Assembly: GCF_024732245.1 (NCBI RefSeq)
Contig: NZ_CP093845.1
Location: forward strand, 3,408,087-3,472,086
DNA: 64,000 bases
Direction of reading: 5' to 3'
DNA from: Dietzia sp. B32
GTDB taxonomy: Bacteria > Actinomycetota > Actinomycetes > Mycobacteriales > Mycobacteriaceae
Part shown: positions 8,652 through 16,988 of the stretch, one piece after another
Layout: each line of letters begins with the position of its first letter
Position numbering within the stretch: position 1 is the stretch's first letter
Position numbers and translations under genes: made by a program
The notes under the pieces: generated by a model
Database searches by the model: none
The model's input: only the letters and a program-made list of their open reading frames with translations
Told to the model about the DNA's origin: nothing

Positions 8652-9838
8652 GAACGACGCTCCCAGTAGGCAGGTCCGACCGGCTCGATGAAGTCACCGT
8701 TGGCGACGAGGTAACCCTCGCTGTCGACGGCGATGGGCAGCTGCGGCAGCGCGCGGGCGGCGGGGCCGAAGATCGGCTTCGCGTACTCGAGCGCATCGAA
8801 CTGCGACTGGTGGCACGGGCAGAGGAATCGATGGGTCTGCTGCTCGTACAGCGACGTGGGACACCCGAGGTGGGTGCAGATCTTCGAGTAGGCGTACAGG
8901 TCGCCGTAGTTGAAGTTCTCCTGGCCCTTGCGCTTGGTCACCCGTGCCGCGTCCTCGGGACGGAAGCGGATGAGCATGACCGAGTTGCGCGAGCCGTGGA
9001 TCGAGTGCATGTGCTCCTCGAAGTTGCCCAGGGCGGTCGCGGGGAGCGGGAAGACGGACTCGAGACCACCGGCGGCGAGATCGTCCACACGGATGCGCTC
9101 GAGGCGGCCCTCACCGGCGGGCGGGTGCCCGTCGGGGTAGACCTTGCCGGTGTCGCGGCCGAGGTACACCTTCTCCGGCGGGAGCCCGTCGGGACGGTTG
9201 TCGGACGCCAGGGTCCACCCGGTGGTGTGCAGGGTGCCGTCGCCGGCGACCGTCATCTCGCCGCGCTTCCACGGGTTCTTGATCATGCCGCCGAGCGGCA
9301 GGATCGCCGAGAGTCCGATGAGTCCCACGCCCGCACCCAGGAAGCCGCCCATGACCTTGCGTCGGCCGAGGGTGGAGGTCTTCCACGAGTCGTTGAGCTC
9401 GGCGACGAACGTGCGCCGGTCGAGGTCGTCCGAGGCGCCGTCGTGGCGGGTCTGGACCGCGATCTCCTCGGGGACGAACTTCTTTGTGAACTGGACCGCG
9501 CCGAAGCCGAGGAACAGGATCGACAGGCCGATCGTGAGTCCGAGGAGCGGCGTGTAGGCCATGTACAGCCAGAAGCCGTCCTCACCCTCGCCGCGGTACT
9601 CCCACGGCCAGAAGATGTAGACGACGGCGAATGCGAGGCCGAACAGGGCCGACAGTGCGAACCAGATCGTGACGGTCAGGGCCGCCCGCTTCTCCGAGCG
9701 CGTGGTGACGCCCTCGGGCCAGCGGTTCTCGCGGTGCCGGACGTCGACCTCGTCGAGTTCGGTGCCCAGTCGCACCAGCTCGGCATCGCTCATCCGGTCC
9801 AGGTCCGCCGGGGACGGGTTCTTCGGGGTCTCACTCAT
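8648..9838 (-). CDS. qcrA: Rieske iron-sulfur subunit of the bc1 complex
   Basis: The 396-residue protein has three hydrophobic helices in its first half, as actinobacterial QcrA proteins do, followed by a Rieske domain. The cluster ligands are in CTHLGCP (Cys321, His323) and CPCH (Cys340, His343); Cys326 and Cys342 would form the stabilising disulfide. It passes electrons from quinol to the dihaem cytochrome QcrC. The ATG at 9838 overlaps the qcrC stop codon by the ATGA arrangement; an upstream extension of the frame has no supporting start. The gene is third in the operon ctaE-qcrC-qcrA-qcrB. Confidence 0.97.
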   Translation of the reverse strand: MSETPKNPSPADLDRMSDAELVRLGTELDEVDVRHRENRWPEGVTTRSEKRAALTVTIWFALSALFGLAFAVVYIFWPWEYRGEGEDGFWLYMAYTPLLGLTIGLSILFLGFGAVQFTKKFVPEEIAVQTRHDGASDDLDRRTFVAELNDSWKTSTLGRRKVMGGFLGAGVGLIGLSAILPLGGMIKNPWKRGEMTVAGDGTLHTTGWTLASDNRPDGLPPEKVYLGRDTGKVYPDGHPPAGEGRLERIRVDDLAAGGLESVFPLPATALGNFEEHMHSIHGSRNSVMLIRFRPEDAARVTKRKGQENFNYGDLYAYSKICTHLGCPTSLYEQQTHRFLCPCHQSQFDALEYAKPIFGPAARALPQLPIAVDSEGYLVANGDFIEPVGPAYWERRS

Positions 9839-10719
9839 GAACGGGATCCGATCCACAGGGTCGCACCGATGAGGGCGACGATGCCGACAAGCCACATGGC
9901 CACGCCTTCGGTCACGGGACCGAGGCCACCGAGGCCGTAGCCTCCGGGCGAGACCTTGCTGTCTGTGTCCTTGATGAAGGCGATGATGTCCTTCTTCTCG
10001 TCAGGCGTGAGCTGACGGTCCGAGAACTTGGGCATGTTCTGCGGGCCGGTGAGCATCGCCTGGTAGATCTCCTGCTCGTTGGCAGGGTCGAGAACCGGGG
10101 CGAACTTGCCCCCGGAGAGCGCGCCACCGCGGCCGGTGAAGTTGTGGCAGGACGCGCAGTTGAGCCGGAAGAGCTCCGAGCCGCGCGCGATCTCCTCCGC
10201 GCGGTTCTCGCCGGAGGCGCCGCGCAGCGACTCCTGGGCGATCGTGCCGTCCGCGTTGGTGATGATGCCGGGCCCGCCACCGTGCACGTCGACGTACGCG
10301 GCGAGTGCCATGATCTGGTGCTCGCTGTAGCGGGGCTTCTTGCGCTCCGCCTGGGCCTCGTTGTCCGCGGCCGGCATGCGACCGGAGTGGACCTGGAAGT
10401 AGGTCGACCCCGCGCCGACGCCCACGAGCGAGGGCCCGCGGTCCTCGACACCCTGCAGGTTCTGCCCGTGGCAGGTGATGCACGCGACGTCGTAGATCGA
10501 CTTGCCCTCGGCGATCAGCGCCGCCTGGTCCTGCTGGGCCGTAGCCACCTGCGGCTCGGGCACGACTGCCGTGGCGATGGCTCCCGCGCCGAGGAGGCCG
10601 GCAGCGATGACGAGCGCGCCGGTCGCCTTGCGGCGCCGCTTGGTGGAGGCCGGACGCGCAGGGGTCGTCGCCGGGTCCGGCGACGGCGTGTCCGCAGCGG
10701 GTGGGTGAGGTGAGTTCAT
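9835..10719 (-). CDS. qcrC: Dihaem cytochrome c subunit of the bc1 complex
   Basis: A 294-residue dihaem cytochrome cc. The N-terminus is Pro/Ser/Thr-rich, then a basic KRRRK stretch precedes a transmembrane anchor at about 33-52. Two haem-binding motifs, CITCH at 80-84 and CASCH at 188-192, confirm that it carries two covalent haems, which replace a soluble cytochrome c and wire bc1 directly to the aa3 oxidase. A second hydrophobic helix lies near the C-terminus. The ATG at 10719 has AAAGGGAA upstream; the longer open frame before it has none. It lies between ctaE and qcrA in one operon, 55 bp after ctaE. Confidence 0.96.
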   Translation of the reverse strand: MNSPHPPAADTPSPDPATTPARPASTKRRRKATGALVIAAGLLGAGAIATAVVPEPQVATAQQDQAALIAEGKSIYDVACITCHGQNLQGVEDRGPSLVGVGAGSTYFQVHSGRMPAADNEAQAERKKPRYSEHQIMALAAYVDVHGGGPGIITNADGTIAQESLRGASGENRAEEIARGSELFRLNCASCHNFTGRGGALSGGKFAPVLDPANEQEIYQAMLTGPQNMPKFSDRQLTPDEKKDIIAFIKDTDSKVSPGGYGLGGLGPVTEGVAMWLVGIVALIGATLWIGSRS

Positions 10720-10774
10720 TGTGAGTTCCCTTTGGTGTTGGGACCTGCTGGACACAGCGTCCTGCGGCCAGCTG

Positions 10775-11386
10775 CTACTGGATGAAGTAGATGGTGACGA
10801 AGAGGCCGATCCAGACCACGTCGACGAAGTGCCAGTAGTACGACACCACGATGGCGGCAGTGGCCTGCGCCGGCGTGAACCGCGACATCGTCGTCCGCAT
10901 GACGAGGACGACGAAGGCCAGGACACCCGCCGCGACGTGGAGGCCGTGGAAGCCGGTGGTGATGAAGAAGACGGATCCGTACACGCTGGAGGAGATGGTG
11001 GTGCCCTCGAGGACCAGCATCACGTACTCGTACGTCTGCCCGATGAGGAAGACCGTTCCCATCACCGCGGAGATGACGTACCAGCGGCGGAGGCCGAAGA
11101 CGTCTCCCTGCTCGGCGGCGAACACGCCCATCTGGCAGGTGAACGACGACGCCACGAGGATGACGGTGATCGTCAGGGCGAACGGCACGTTGAGGTGCAC
11201 CGGGTAGGAGGGCCAGTCACCTCCCGAGTTCGCCTTGGAGACGAAGTACATCGCGAACAGCCCCGCGAAGAACATCAGCTCCTGGGACAGCCAGACAATG
11301 GTGCCCACACTGACCATGTTCGGCCGATTCAGCGAATGAACACGCTGGGCCATGGCCGATCCTGAGTTATCTACTGCGCTCGTCAC
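10775..11386 (-). CDS. ctaE: Cytochrome c oxidase subunit III
   Basis: The 203-residue integral membrane protein has five hydrophobic helices and the family segment [17 protein letters not shown] near the N-terminus. It stabilises the aa3-type oxidase in the bc1-aa3 supercomplex. The GTG at 11386 gives the N-terminus TSAV, conserved in mycobacterial CtaE. A CATACT hexamer (11396-11401, minus strand) lies seven bases upstream, so the transcript may be leaderless. An ATG twelve codons in, behind AGGAT, is the alternative start. It is the first gene of the operon with qcrCAB. The 290-bp stretch up to trpD holds the promoters of both divergent genes, including a TAAGGT at 11547-11552 for trpD. 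Confidence 0.96.
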   Translation of the reverse strand: MTSAVDNSGSAMAQRVHSLNRPNMVSVGTIVWLSQELMFFAGLFAMYFVSKANSGGDWPSYPVHLNVPFALTITVILVASSFTCQMGVFAAEQGDVFGLRRWYVISAVMGTVFLIGQTYEYVMLVLEGTTISSSVYGSVFFITTGFHGLHVAAGVLAFVVLVMRTTMSRFTPAQATAAIVVSYYWHFVDVVWIGLFVTIYFIQ

Positions 11387-11676
11387 GTGGCCAAGTATGA
11401 CCCCTCAGGAGGCACCGGTCTGCACGGACCCCCGAAATCGGCGTGTCCCCTCAGCATTTCCGCAGGTCGTTCTGAAAACCGCACGAACAGGGGCCGGAAT
11501 CGGGCCCCTTTCAGGGGCTATCAGGGCCCTCTCAGGCGGCCCCGCCTAAGGTGCCCCACCAGTGTGTAAAGGGAGTCCGCGCGCGGGTCGGGGCGGACCA
11601 GTGGCACGATTGATCGCGTGCGGGCGGCGCCCCCGGGGTGCGCTCGCTTCCATGACACCAGAGGAGGTCGGGACAC

Positions 11677-12735
11677 GTGGGCAGTTCGGCAGCGTTCGAC
11701 GGGGGCCGGTCGTGGCCCGGGGTCCTCGGCACCCTCACCGCGGGCGAGGATCTCGATCCGGTCCACGCCGGGTGGGCGATGTCCCGGATCATGGAGGGTG
11801 TGGCCACCGATGCGCAGATCGCCGCGTTCGGCGTCGCGTTGAAGATGAAGGGCGTCACCGGGCCCGAGCTCGACGCACTCGCCTCCACGATGCTCGACTA
11901 TTCGCGTCGGGTGCCCACCGACCGCGCTTGCGTCGACATCGTGGGTACCGGAGGTGATCGGCAGGGCACCGTCAACATCTCGACCATGTCCTCCCTCGTC
12001 GTCAGTGCCTGCGGCGTGCCGGTGGTCAAGCACGGCAACCGGGCCGCGTCGTCGAAGAGTGGCGGGGCCGATGTGCTGGAGGCCCTCGGTGTGGCGATCG
12101 ACCTCGGTCCCGAGGAGGTCGGACGGTGCCTCGACGAGGTCGGCGTGGCCTTCTGCTTCGCGCCCGTGTTCCATCCGGCGCTGCGTTTCGCCGCGACCCC
12201 GCGGCGTGAGATCGGGATCCCCACCGTCTTCAACATCCTCGGTCCGCTGACGAACCCCGCCGCGCCCGCGGCGAACCTCATCGGATGCGCCTTCGAGAGC
12301 CTGATGACGGTCATGGCCGAGGTGTTCGCACTGCGTGGGAAGTCGGCGCTCGTCGTTCGGGGGTCGGACGGCCTCGACGAGATCACCATGACAGGCCCCA
12401 CCCGGGTGCTGCGGGTGGCCGACGGGCAGGTGGACGAGGACCGGATCGAACCCGCGGACTTCGGTATGGACACCTGCTCGATCGAGGAGCTGCGCGGTGG
12501 CGACGGTACCCACAACGCAGGGGTCGCGCGCGATCTCCTGGCGGGCGTGCGGGGCCCGGTCCGCGATGCCGTTCTGCTCAACTCCGCGGCCGCGTTGGTG
12601 GCCTTCGACGGTCTCGGGCGTGGTGACGACCTCGTGCCCGCCATGCGGGCTGCGGTGGTCCGGGCGTCGGCGGCGATCGACGACGGCGAGGCGGCGCGAC
12701 TGCTCGAGAGATGGGCCGGTTTCAGCGCGAGCTGA
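11677..12735 (+). CDS. trpD: Anthranilate phosphoribosyltransferase
   Basis: The enzyme joins anthranilate and PRPP in the second step of tryptophan synthesis. The 352-residue product carries the PRPP-binding GTGGD at 90-94 and the anthranilate-site motif KHGNRA at 118-123, followed by SSKSGGADVLEALG, all intact. The GTG start has an AGGAGG eleven bases upstream. It is separate from any trp operon, as in M. tuberculosis, where trpD also neighbours ctaE. No tryptophan-rich leader peptide is visible in the roughly 120-bp leader. The 3' end overlaps the convergent nuclease gene by 14 bp. Confidence 0.96.
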   Translation: MGSSAAFDGGRSWPGVLGTLTAGEDLDPVHAGWAMSRIMEGVATDAQIAAFGVALKMKGVTGPELDALASTMLDYSRRVPTDRACVDIVGTGGDRQGTVNISTMSSLVVSACGVPVVKHGNRAASSKSGGADVLEALGVAIDLGPEEVGRCLDEVGVAFCFAPVFHPALRFAATPRREIGIPTVFNILGPLTNPAAPAANLIGCAFESLMTVMAEVFALRGKSALVVRGSDGLDEITMTGPTRVLRVADGQVDEDRIEPADFGMDTCSIEELRGGDGTHNAGVARDLLAGVRGPVRDAVLLNSAAALVAFDGLGRGDDLVPAMRAAVVRASAAIDDGEAARLLERWAGFSAS

Positions 12736-14353
12736 CGAGTCCCGTCCCGCGGTGCTGGGCGGCGGCGTTCTCCGCCCGATCCGCCCAGCCGGTCAGGGTG
12801 TGTGCCCCGTCCAGAGGGAACGCCCAGCACCCCTCGACCGAGACGATGCGGGTCCGGGCGGAGTCTATCCACCGGTGGACGTTCCGTATCTGGGCAGCGG
12901 TGGCCCCGGCGAACGGCCCCGGTCCGGGCTGGACGGTGGTCGCGGCGGCGCACAGGCCCCGGATGACCGGCATCGGCGCCGCACCGGTCGGTACGATCCC
13001 GGACCCGGCGAGGCGACCGTGACGCACCACCGCGACGGCCCATGTCCGACGCGGCGCCGGCTGGACGAGCACGAGTTCTGGCAGGGCGGCCGTCGCGGCG
13101 AGTTCCTGCCCCCGGGAGAGCACGCGGACGAGAGTGGCGGTCCTGTCCCTGAGCCGGGCCGCGCGTTCGAACGCTCCCTCGGCGGCGAGGACCTCAACCC
13201 GGTCGACGAGGGCACGGAGCGGACCGGAGTCCCGTCCCGCCGCCAGCGCCGCCCAGCGATCGGGCCCCGGGACCGTGCCGAACACGGTGAGGAGGTCCTC
13301 CCATGCGGCCCGGGCGTCCTCGGCTCGTCGGAAAGGCCCGACGGCAGCGGGATCGTCCGGTGACCTGACGACCTTCGGTCGGGTGGCGCGGCCGGTGGGC
13401 GGGGTGAGCCACCAGCCGCGGCGAGGACGGCGCGACCGCGTGTTGAACGGTGGTTGCAGGGAGTCGATGAGCTGCTCCTCGACGGTCCAGGCCTCGAGGA
13501 GGTGGGCGCACGCGACCGAGTCGACGGAGGCGGCCAGTCCGACCATGGTCCGCATCCGTCCACGTGAGTCCCCGCCGGAGAAGTAGGAACGGGCCCGTCT
13601 GCGGACCGCTCCGGATGAGCCGACGTACAAGGCGCCACCGGATTCGTCCCGGAACACATAGACCCCCGCTCCGTCGGTCAGTGACTCGGTCATGGCGGAC
13701 CGCCGCCTGACCTCGGGGGAGAGGCGGCCGTCGTAGGCGCGCAGATCCGAGAGCGTCGAGACCCCGCAGTCGCCCACCCGCGAGATCAGTGCGTGGAGTA
13801 CGTCCACCGTGGCACGGGCGTCCTGCAGGGCGCGGTGGTTGGGTTCGACCGTCGCCCCCAGGTGTGCGGCGAGAACCCCCAGCCGGTGGCCCCGCGTCTC
13901 CCCGCGGTCCAACACCCGCCTCGCGAGGGCCAGGGTGCACAGCGACGGGGGATCAGGCCACGGGTGTCCGGTCGTCATGGCTGCGGCCCGCAGGAATCCG
14001 AGGTCGAACCTGGCGTTGTGCGCCACCAGGACGGCACCGCGGGAGAACTCGAGGAAGGTCGACATCACCTCGCCGAGAGCGGGCGCGCCGACGAGATCCC
14101 CCGGGGCGATCCCGGTGAGTCTGCTGATGTGGCCGGGCAGGGTCCCGTCGATCGAGACGAACGTCGACAGCTCCGCCTGCACCTCACCGCCGCGGACGCG
14201 CACCGCACCGATCTCGGTGATCTCGTCGCTCCCGGGCCGGGTACCCGTCGTCTCCAGGTCCACCACGACGAAGGTGACGTCGGAGAGCAGTGGCTCGAGC
14301 TCGTCGAAGGCGGCCTGCACCCCGGACGGGACGAGGGAGGGGGATCGGGACAT
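12722..14353 (-). CDS. DEDDh exonuclease fused to a GIY-YIG nuclease domain
   Basis: A 543-residue two-domain nuclease. Residues 25-195 are a DnaQ-type 3'-5' exonuclease with the catalytic DLETTG (Asp32, Glu34), a middle HNARFDLGFL segment and the late H-x4-D (NHRALQDARAT). Residues about 220-300 are a UvrC/Cho-like GIY-YIG domain (AGVYVFRD, then LYVGSS) followed by the C-terminal UvrC-like region. Homologues occur in the same place in M. tuberculosis (Rv2191). A role in DNA repair is likely; dual excision is inference. The ATG at 14353 is chosen because a -10 hexamer lies exactly seven bases upstream, which predicts a leaderless transcript. The frame stays open to 14482 without a binding site. 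Confidence 0.9.
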   Translation of the reverse strand: MSRSPSLVPSGVQAAFDELEPLLSDVTFVVVDLETTGTRPGSDEITEIGAVRVRGGEVQAELSTFVSIDGTLPGHISRLTGIAPGDLVGAPALGEVMSTFLEFSRGAVLVAHNARFDLGFLRAAAMTTGHPWPDPPSLCTLALARRVLDRGETRGHRLGVLAAHLGATVEPNHRALQDARATVDVLHALISRVGDCGVSTLSDLRAYDGRLSPEVRRRSAMTESLTDGAGVYVFRDESGGALYVGSSGAVRRRARSYFSGGDSRGRMRTMVGLAASVDSVACAHLLEAWTVEEQLIDSLQPPFNTRSRRPRRGWWLTPPTGRATRPKVVRSPDDPAAVGPFRRAEDARAAWEDLLTVFGTVPGPDRWAALAAGRDSGPLRALVDRVEVLAAEGAFERAARLRDRTATLVRVLSRGQELAATAALPELVLVQPAPRRTWAVAVVRHGRLAGSGIVPTGAAPMPVIRGLCAAATTVQPGPGPFAGATAAQIRNVHRWIDSARTRIVSVEGCWAFPLDGAHTLTGWADRAENAAAQHRGTGLVSSR

Positions 14354-14360
14354 GCCGGAG

Positions 14361-14366
14361 ACGGTA
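14361..14366 (-). promoter_or_regulatory. -10 element of a leaderless promoter
   Basis: TACCGT on the minus strand, seven bases before the ATG of the DEDDh/GIY-YIG gene. There is no ribosome binding site near that ATG. Confidence 0.5.
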
Positions 14367-14508
14367 GCCCTGCGGTCCGACATCACCCTCGCGCGGCTGT
14401 CCGTGTCGTACCCGGTTCCTAGTGTTCGCCGCGGAACGACCGCACGGGCCCGGATCGCGGCCCGATAACGAACGGGCAACACGCCCAGGACGGAGTGTGA
14501 GGTAGATC

Positions 14509-14727
14509 ATGTTCACGATGGACTGCGAGCGCTGCCCAGCTCGACCCGGCGCCTGTGACGGGTGCATCATCACCGTTCTCGAATCGGCGGAACCGCAGGT
14601 GAACGGGCTTTCGGCGGAGTCGTGCGGCTATGTTCTCGACCCCGAGGTGCGTGAGGCGATCGAAGTGCTGCGTGAGGTGGGGATGGTCTCCACGGTCCGG
14701 ATCGTGGGGGCCGAAGCCGCCGCGTGA
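14509..14727 (+). CDS. Small cysteine-rich protein of unknown function
   Basis: A 72-residue protein without a signal peptide. The N-terminus carries a C-x2-C-x6-C-x2-C pattern at residues 6, 9, 16 and 19, which looks like a small metal (zinc) knuckle. A further Cys occurs in ESCGYVLDPEVREA near residue 39. The C-terminal half is predicted helical (a VREAIEVLREVGMV segment). GTGAGG lies seven bases before the ATG. It lies between the divergent nuclease gene and the riboswitch-controlled NlpC/P60 gene, so it may be transcribed alone. No family could be named with certainty; it could be a regulator or a metal-binding accessory protein. Confidence 0.7.
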   Translation: MFTMDCERCPARPGACDGCIITVLESAEPQVNGLSAESCGYVLDPEVREAIEVLREVGMVSTVRIVGAEAAA

Positions 14728-14736
14728 GCGATGAAC

Positions 14737-14765
14737 TGGACTTCGACGAGATGGTTTCGTAACCT
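14737..14765 (+). promoter_or_regulatory. Promoter of the riboswitch transcript
   Basis: TGGACT (14737-14742), 17 bases of spacer, then TAACCT (14760-14765). Transcription would start near 14772, just ahead of the structured leader. Confidence 0.5.
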
Positions 14766-14774
14766 TTTCGAGAC

Positions 14775-14944
14775 CTCGGAAGTCATCGCCCGCCCGCCGG
14801 CGGGGAGCCGGGGTCACACCTAAGCGCCGCAGGGCGCGCCGGGGAACCAAGATCCACTGGGGTGAATCGCTCGAGGGCCTACAGGTCGGAGAGTGTAGGA
14901 CAGACTTCCGTGTCCGAACCCGTCAGCTAACCCGGTCGGTGCCG
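14775..14944 (+). ncRNA. c-di-AMP riboswitch (ydaO/yuaA type)
   Basis: The leader of the NlpC/P60 gene carries the conserved blocks of this riboswitch class in order: CCGGGGAACC (14839-14848), TGGGGTGAATC (14858-14868), then a GTCCGAACCCGTCAGC block and CTAACCCGG shortly before 14940. Riboswitches of this class control cell-wall hydrolase genes (rpf, NlpC/P60) in actinobacteria and usually switch expression off when c-di-AMP is high. The boundaries are approximate. The expression platform must lie between about 14930 and the GTG at 14969. Confidence 0.85.
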
Positions 14945-14968
14945 CAGGAAGAAAGAGGAACAGTCTTC

Positions 14969-15574
14969 GTGGGAGCCCACAGCATCAAGACCAGCTCGAC
15001 CGGCCGCCGTGTCGCCGCCGCCGGCCTGCTCGCAGCCGGAGCCGCTGTCGCCGGTTCCGGACCCGCCGCCGCCGCGCCCGTGACCGTGGACGTGCCCGTC
15101 GAGCTGCAGCTGCCCGGCGTGCCGAACCAGGTCAGCTTCGACCTCCCGGAGGGCATCGAGCTGCCGGCCGGTCTGGCACAGGCCCAGGCCGCCCCCGTCG
15201 AGTTCGCCGCGCCCGCCCCGGTGGTCTCGACCGGCCAGCGCATCCTCGACGCGGCCACCACCCGCGTCGGCTCGCCCTACGTCTGGGGCGCGACCGGCCC
15301 CAACTCGTTCGACTGCTCCGGTCTGACCTCGTGGGCCTACAAGGAGGCGGGCATCTCCATCCCGCGTACCAGCCAGGCCCAGATCGGCGGCGGGACCCAG
15401 ATCTCCAAGGCCGACCTGCAGCCGGGTGACATCGTCGCCTTCTACAGTGGCGCCAGCCACGTGGGGATCTACGCCGGTAACGGCCAGGTCGTCCACGCTC
15501 CCTACTCGGGCACCTCGGTGAGCTACGCGCCGCTGGACTCGATGCCGTTCTACGGCGCAACCCGCTACTACTGA
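14969..15574 (+). CDS. Secreted NlpC/P60 peptidoglycan hydrolase (RipD/RipB-like)
   Basis: A 201-residue exported enzyme likely to cut the D-Glu-mesoDAP bond of peptidoglycan stems. A basic start and hydrophobic stretch form a signal peptide ending near Ala36 (GPAAAA-P). After a short linker with LPGVP/LPEG segments the NlpC/P60 domain covers 87-201, with the catalytic Cys116 in FDCSG, His164 in ASHVG and His176. The GTG start at 14969 has GAGGAA eight bases upstream; the ATG at 14939 lies inside the leader. A c-di-AMP riboswitch precedes it and a hairpin terminator follows, so it is its own unit. Confidence 0.93.
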   Translation: MGAHSIKTSSTGRRVAAAGLLAAGAAVAGSGPAAAAPVTVDVPVELQLPGVPNQVSFDLPEGIELPAGLAQAQAAPVEFAAPAPVVSTGQRILDAATTRVGSPYVWGATGPNSFDCSGLTSWAYKEAGISIPRTSQAQIGGGTQISKADLQPGDIVAFYSGASHVGIYAGNGQVVHAPYSGTSVSYAPLDSMPFYGATRYY

Positions 15575-15599
15575 GTCGGTCGCACACACCGAACTCCCG

Positions 15600-15646
15600 C
15601 AGACCCCGTCGGTACCCGGTCACGAACCGGTCACCGGCGGGGTCTG
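15600..15646 (+). terminator. Hairpin terminator after the first NlpC/P60 gene
   Basis: The 9-bp arms CAGACCCCG and CGGGGTCTG enclose a GC-rich loop that can form a second hairpin (ACCGGT repeats). It separates the two NlpC/P60 genes. Confidence 0.7.
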
Positions 15647-15653
15647 GCGTCTG

Positions 15654-15659
15654 TAACAT
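15654..15659 (+). promoter_or_regulatory. -10 element of the second NlpC/P60 gene
   Basis: TAACAT right after the terminator. It overlaps an in-frame ATG at 15658, so that ATG cannot be transcribed from here and the start at 15748 is favoured. Confidence 0.45.
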
Positions 15660-15747
15660 GCGCTCTCAGGTCCCCGATTCCACCGTAGGCGTCGGTGCGA
15701 CGCCCACGCCCCGCGTGACCCCGGATCCGAGAGTTCGACGACACCAG

Positions 15748-16893
15748 ATGACCCGCAGCCTCCGCGCGGTCGCGATCGCAGCGGCCACGGCCACCTCGTT
15801 GACGCTGGGTCTCGCCGTGGCCGGCGCACAGACCACCGAGCCGGCTGCCGAATCCATTCCTACGGTGCCGTCGTCATCCCCGCCCGACGCCACCGCCCCT
15901 GTGCCCTCGGCGCCCGTCAACTCGGCGCCTCTGACCACCTTGTCGTCGCCCTCCCTGGTGTCCGACGGGGTGGACGAGGACCTCGTAGAGCTGGCACGGC
16001 TGTCCGAGGAGGCCGGAGCCCTGGGGGAGGAGCTGCACCTGGCACGTGAGGAACTGGACCGGGCCACTCGCGAACGCGACCGCCTGGAACGTGCGGCCGG
16101 GGTGGCGGCGAGCCGGTCCGCCCTCGCGGACGGAGTCGCGCAACGGGATCAGTCCACCGTCGACCAGCTCGCGACCATGCGATACCGGGGCGGGGACACC
16201 GGCGCAACCCGGGCGGCGGTACTCGCCGAGAGTCCCCGGGACCTCGTCCACAGGCTCGACGCCCTCCGTCGACTGTCCGGCGCCACCACCATCGCCCTCG
16301 ACGTGTCCAGGGCGGCGTCGCGGGAAGCCGTGCGGCTCAGGGAGGACGCCACCCGGTCCGCTTCAGTGGCCCGTGACGCGGCCCGCGATGCACAGGAACG
16401 GACCGACGACCTCGCCCGGCGCTCCGAGGAGATGCGGGGACGGATGGACGAGGTACGTCGACGGGTCGATGCGCTGTCGGACGCCCAACGAGCCCGGTGG
16501 GCCGGCGGACCGGTGATGCCGGAGGGGTATGTCGCCCCGCCCGTGGACGACGTCAATTCGGCCGCGCTGCGCGTGGCGCTGTCCCGGCTCGGCGCGCCGT
16601 ACTCGTGGGGGGCGACGGGCCCGTCCGAGTTCGACTGCTCGGGCCTCATGGTCTGGGCGTATGCCCGGGAGGGCAAGACGCTTCCCCGGTCGAGTCAGGC
16701 GCAGGCGGTCGCCGGCGCCCCGGTGGCGATGGCCGACATCCGGCCGGGTGACCTCGTCATCTACTTCCCCGGGGCCACCCATGTCGGTATGTACGCCGGC
16801 GACGGGCTGGTCCTGCACGCCCCGACCTACGGCGTCCCGGTCCGGCTCGAGAGGGCCGACGCGATGCCGATCCACGGAATCCGCCGCTACTGA
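15748..16893 (+). CDS. Secreted coiled-coil NlpC/P60 hydrolase (RipC-like)
   Basis: A 381-residue exported peptidoglycan hydrolase, similar in build and position to M. tuberculosis Rv2190c. A signal peptide (cleavage near AGA-QTT, residue 28) is followed by a Pro/Ser/Thr linker. A long charged coiled coil (about 75-245) follows, of the type that lets FtsEX activate such enzymes. The C-terminal NlpC/P60 domain has Cys297 (FDCSG), His345 and His357. The ATG at 15748 gives the signal peptide directly; it has no strong ribosome binding site, and a longer frame from 15658 would bury the signal. It is transcribed from its own promoter just after the preceding terminator. Confidence 0.9.
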   Translation: MTRSLRAVAIAAATATSLTLGLAVAGAQTTEPAAESIPTVPSSSPPDATAPVPSAPVNSAPLTTLSSPSLVSDGVDEDLVELARLSEEAGALGEELHLAREELDRATRERDRLERAAGVAASRSALADGVAQRDQSTVDQLATMRYRGGDTGATRAAVLAESPRDLVHRLDALRRLSGATTIALDVSRAASREAVRLREDATRSASVARDAARDAQERTDDLARRSEEMRGRMDEVRRRVDALSDAQRARWAGGPVMPEGYVAPPVDDVNSAALRVALSRLGAPYSWGATGPSEFDCSGLMVWAYAREGKTLPRSSQAQAVAGAPVAMADIRPGDLVIYFPGATHVGMYAGDGLVLHAPTYGVPVRLERADAMPIHGIRRY

Positions 16894-16988
16894 CCGCGGC
16901 GGGCCCGTCGACCACCCTCCGGCCGTGGGGTGCCGGGTGCGCCGGTCGGGGCGATGCCGGCGGGGGCTCTGTGGCAGGCTCGGAGCCG

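Noticed and set aside
11387-11676. Possible tryptophan leader peptide/attenuator before trpD
   Set aside because: No short frame with adjacent Trp codons and no terminator/antiterminator pair was found.
15658-15747. Earlier ATG for the second NlpC/P60 protein
   Set aside because: It overlaps the likely -10 TAACAT and would put 30 polar residues before an otherwise classic signal peptide.
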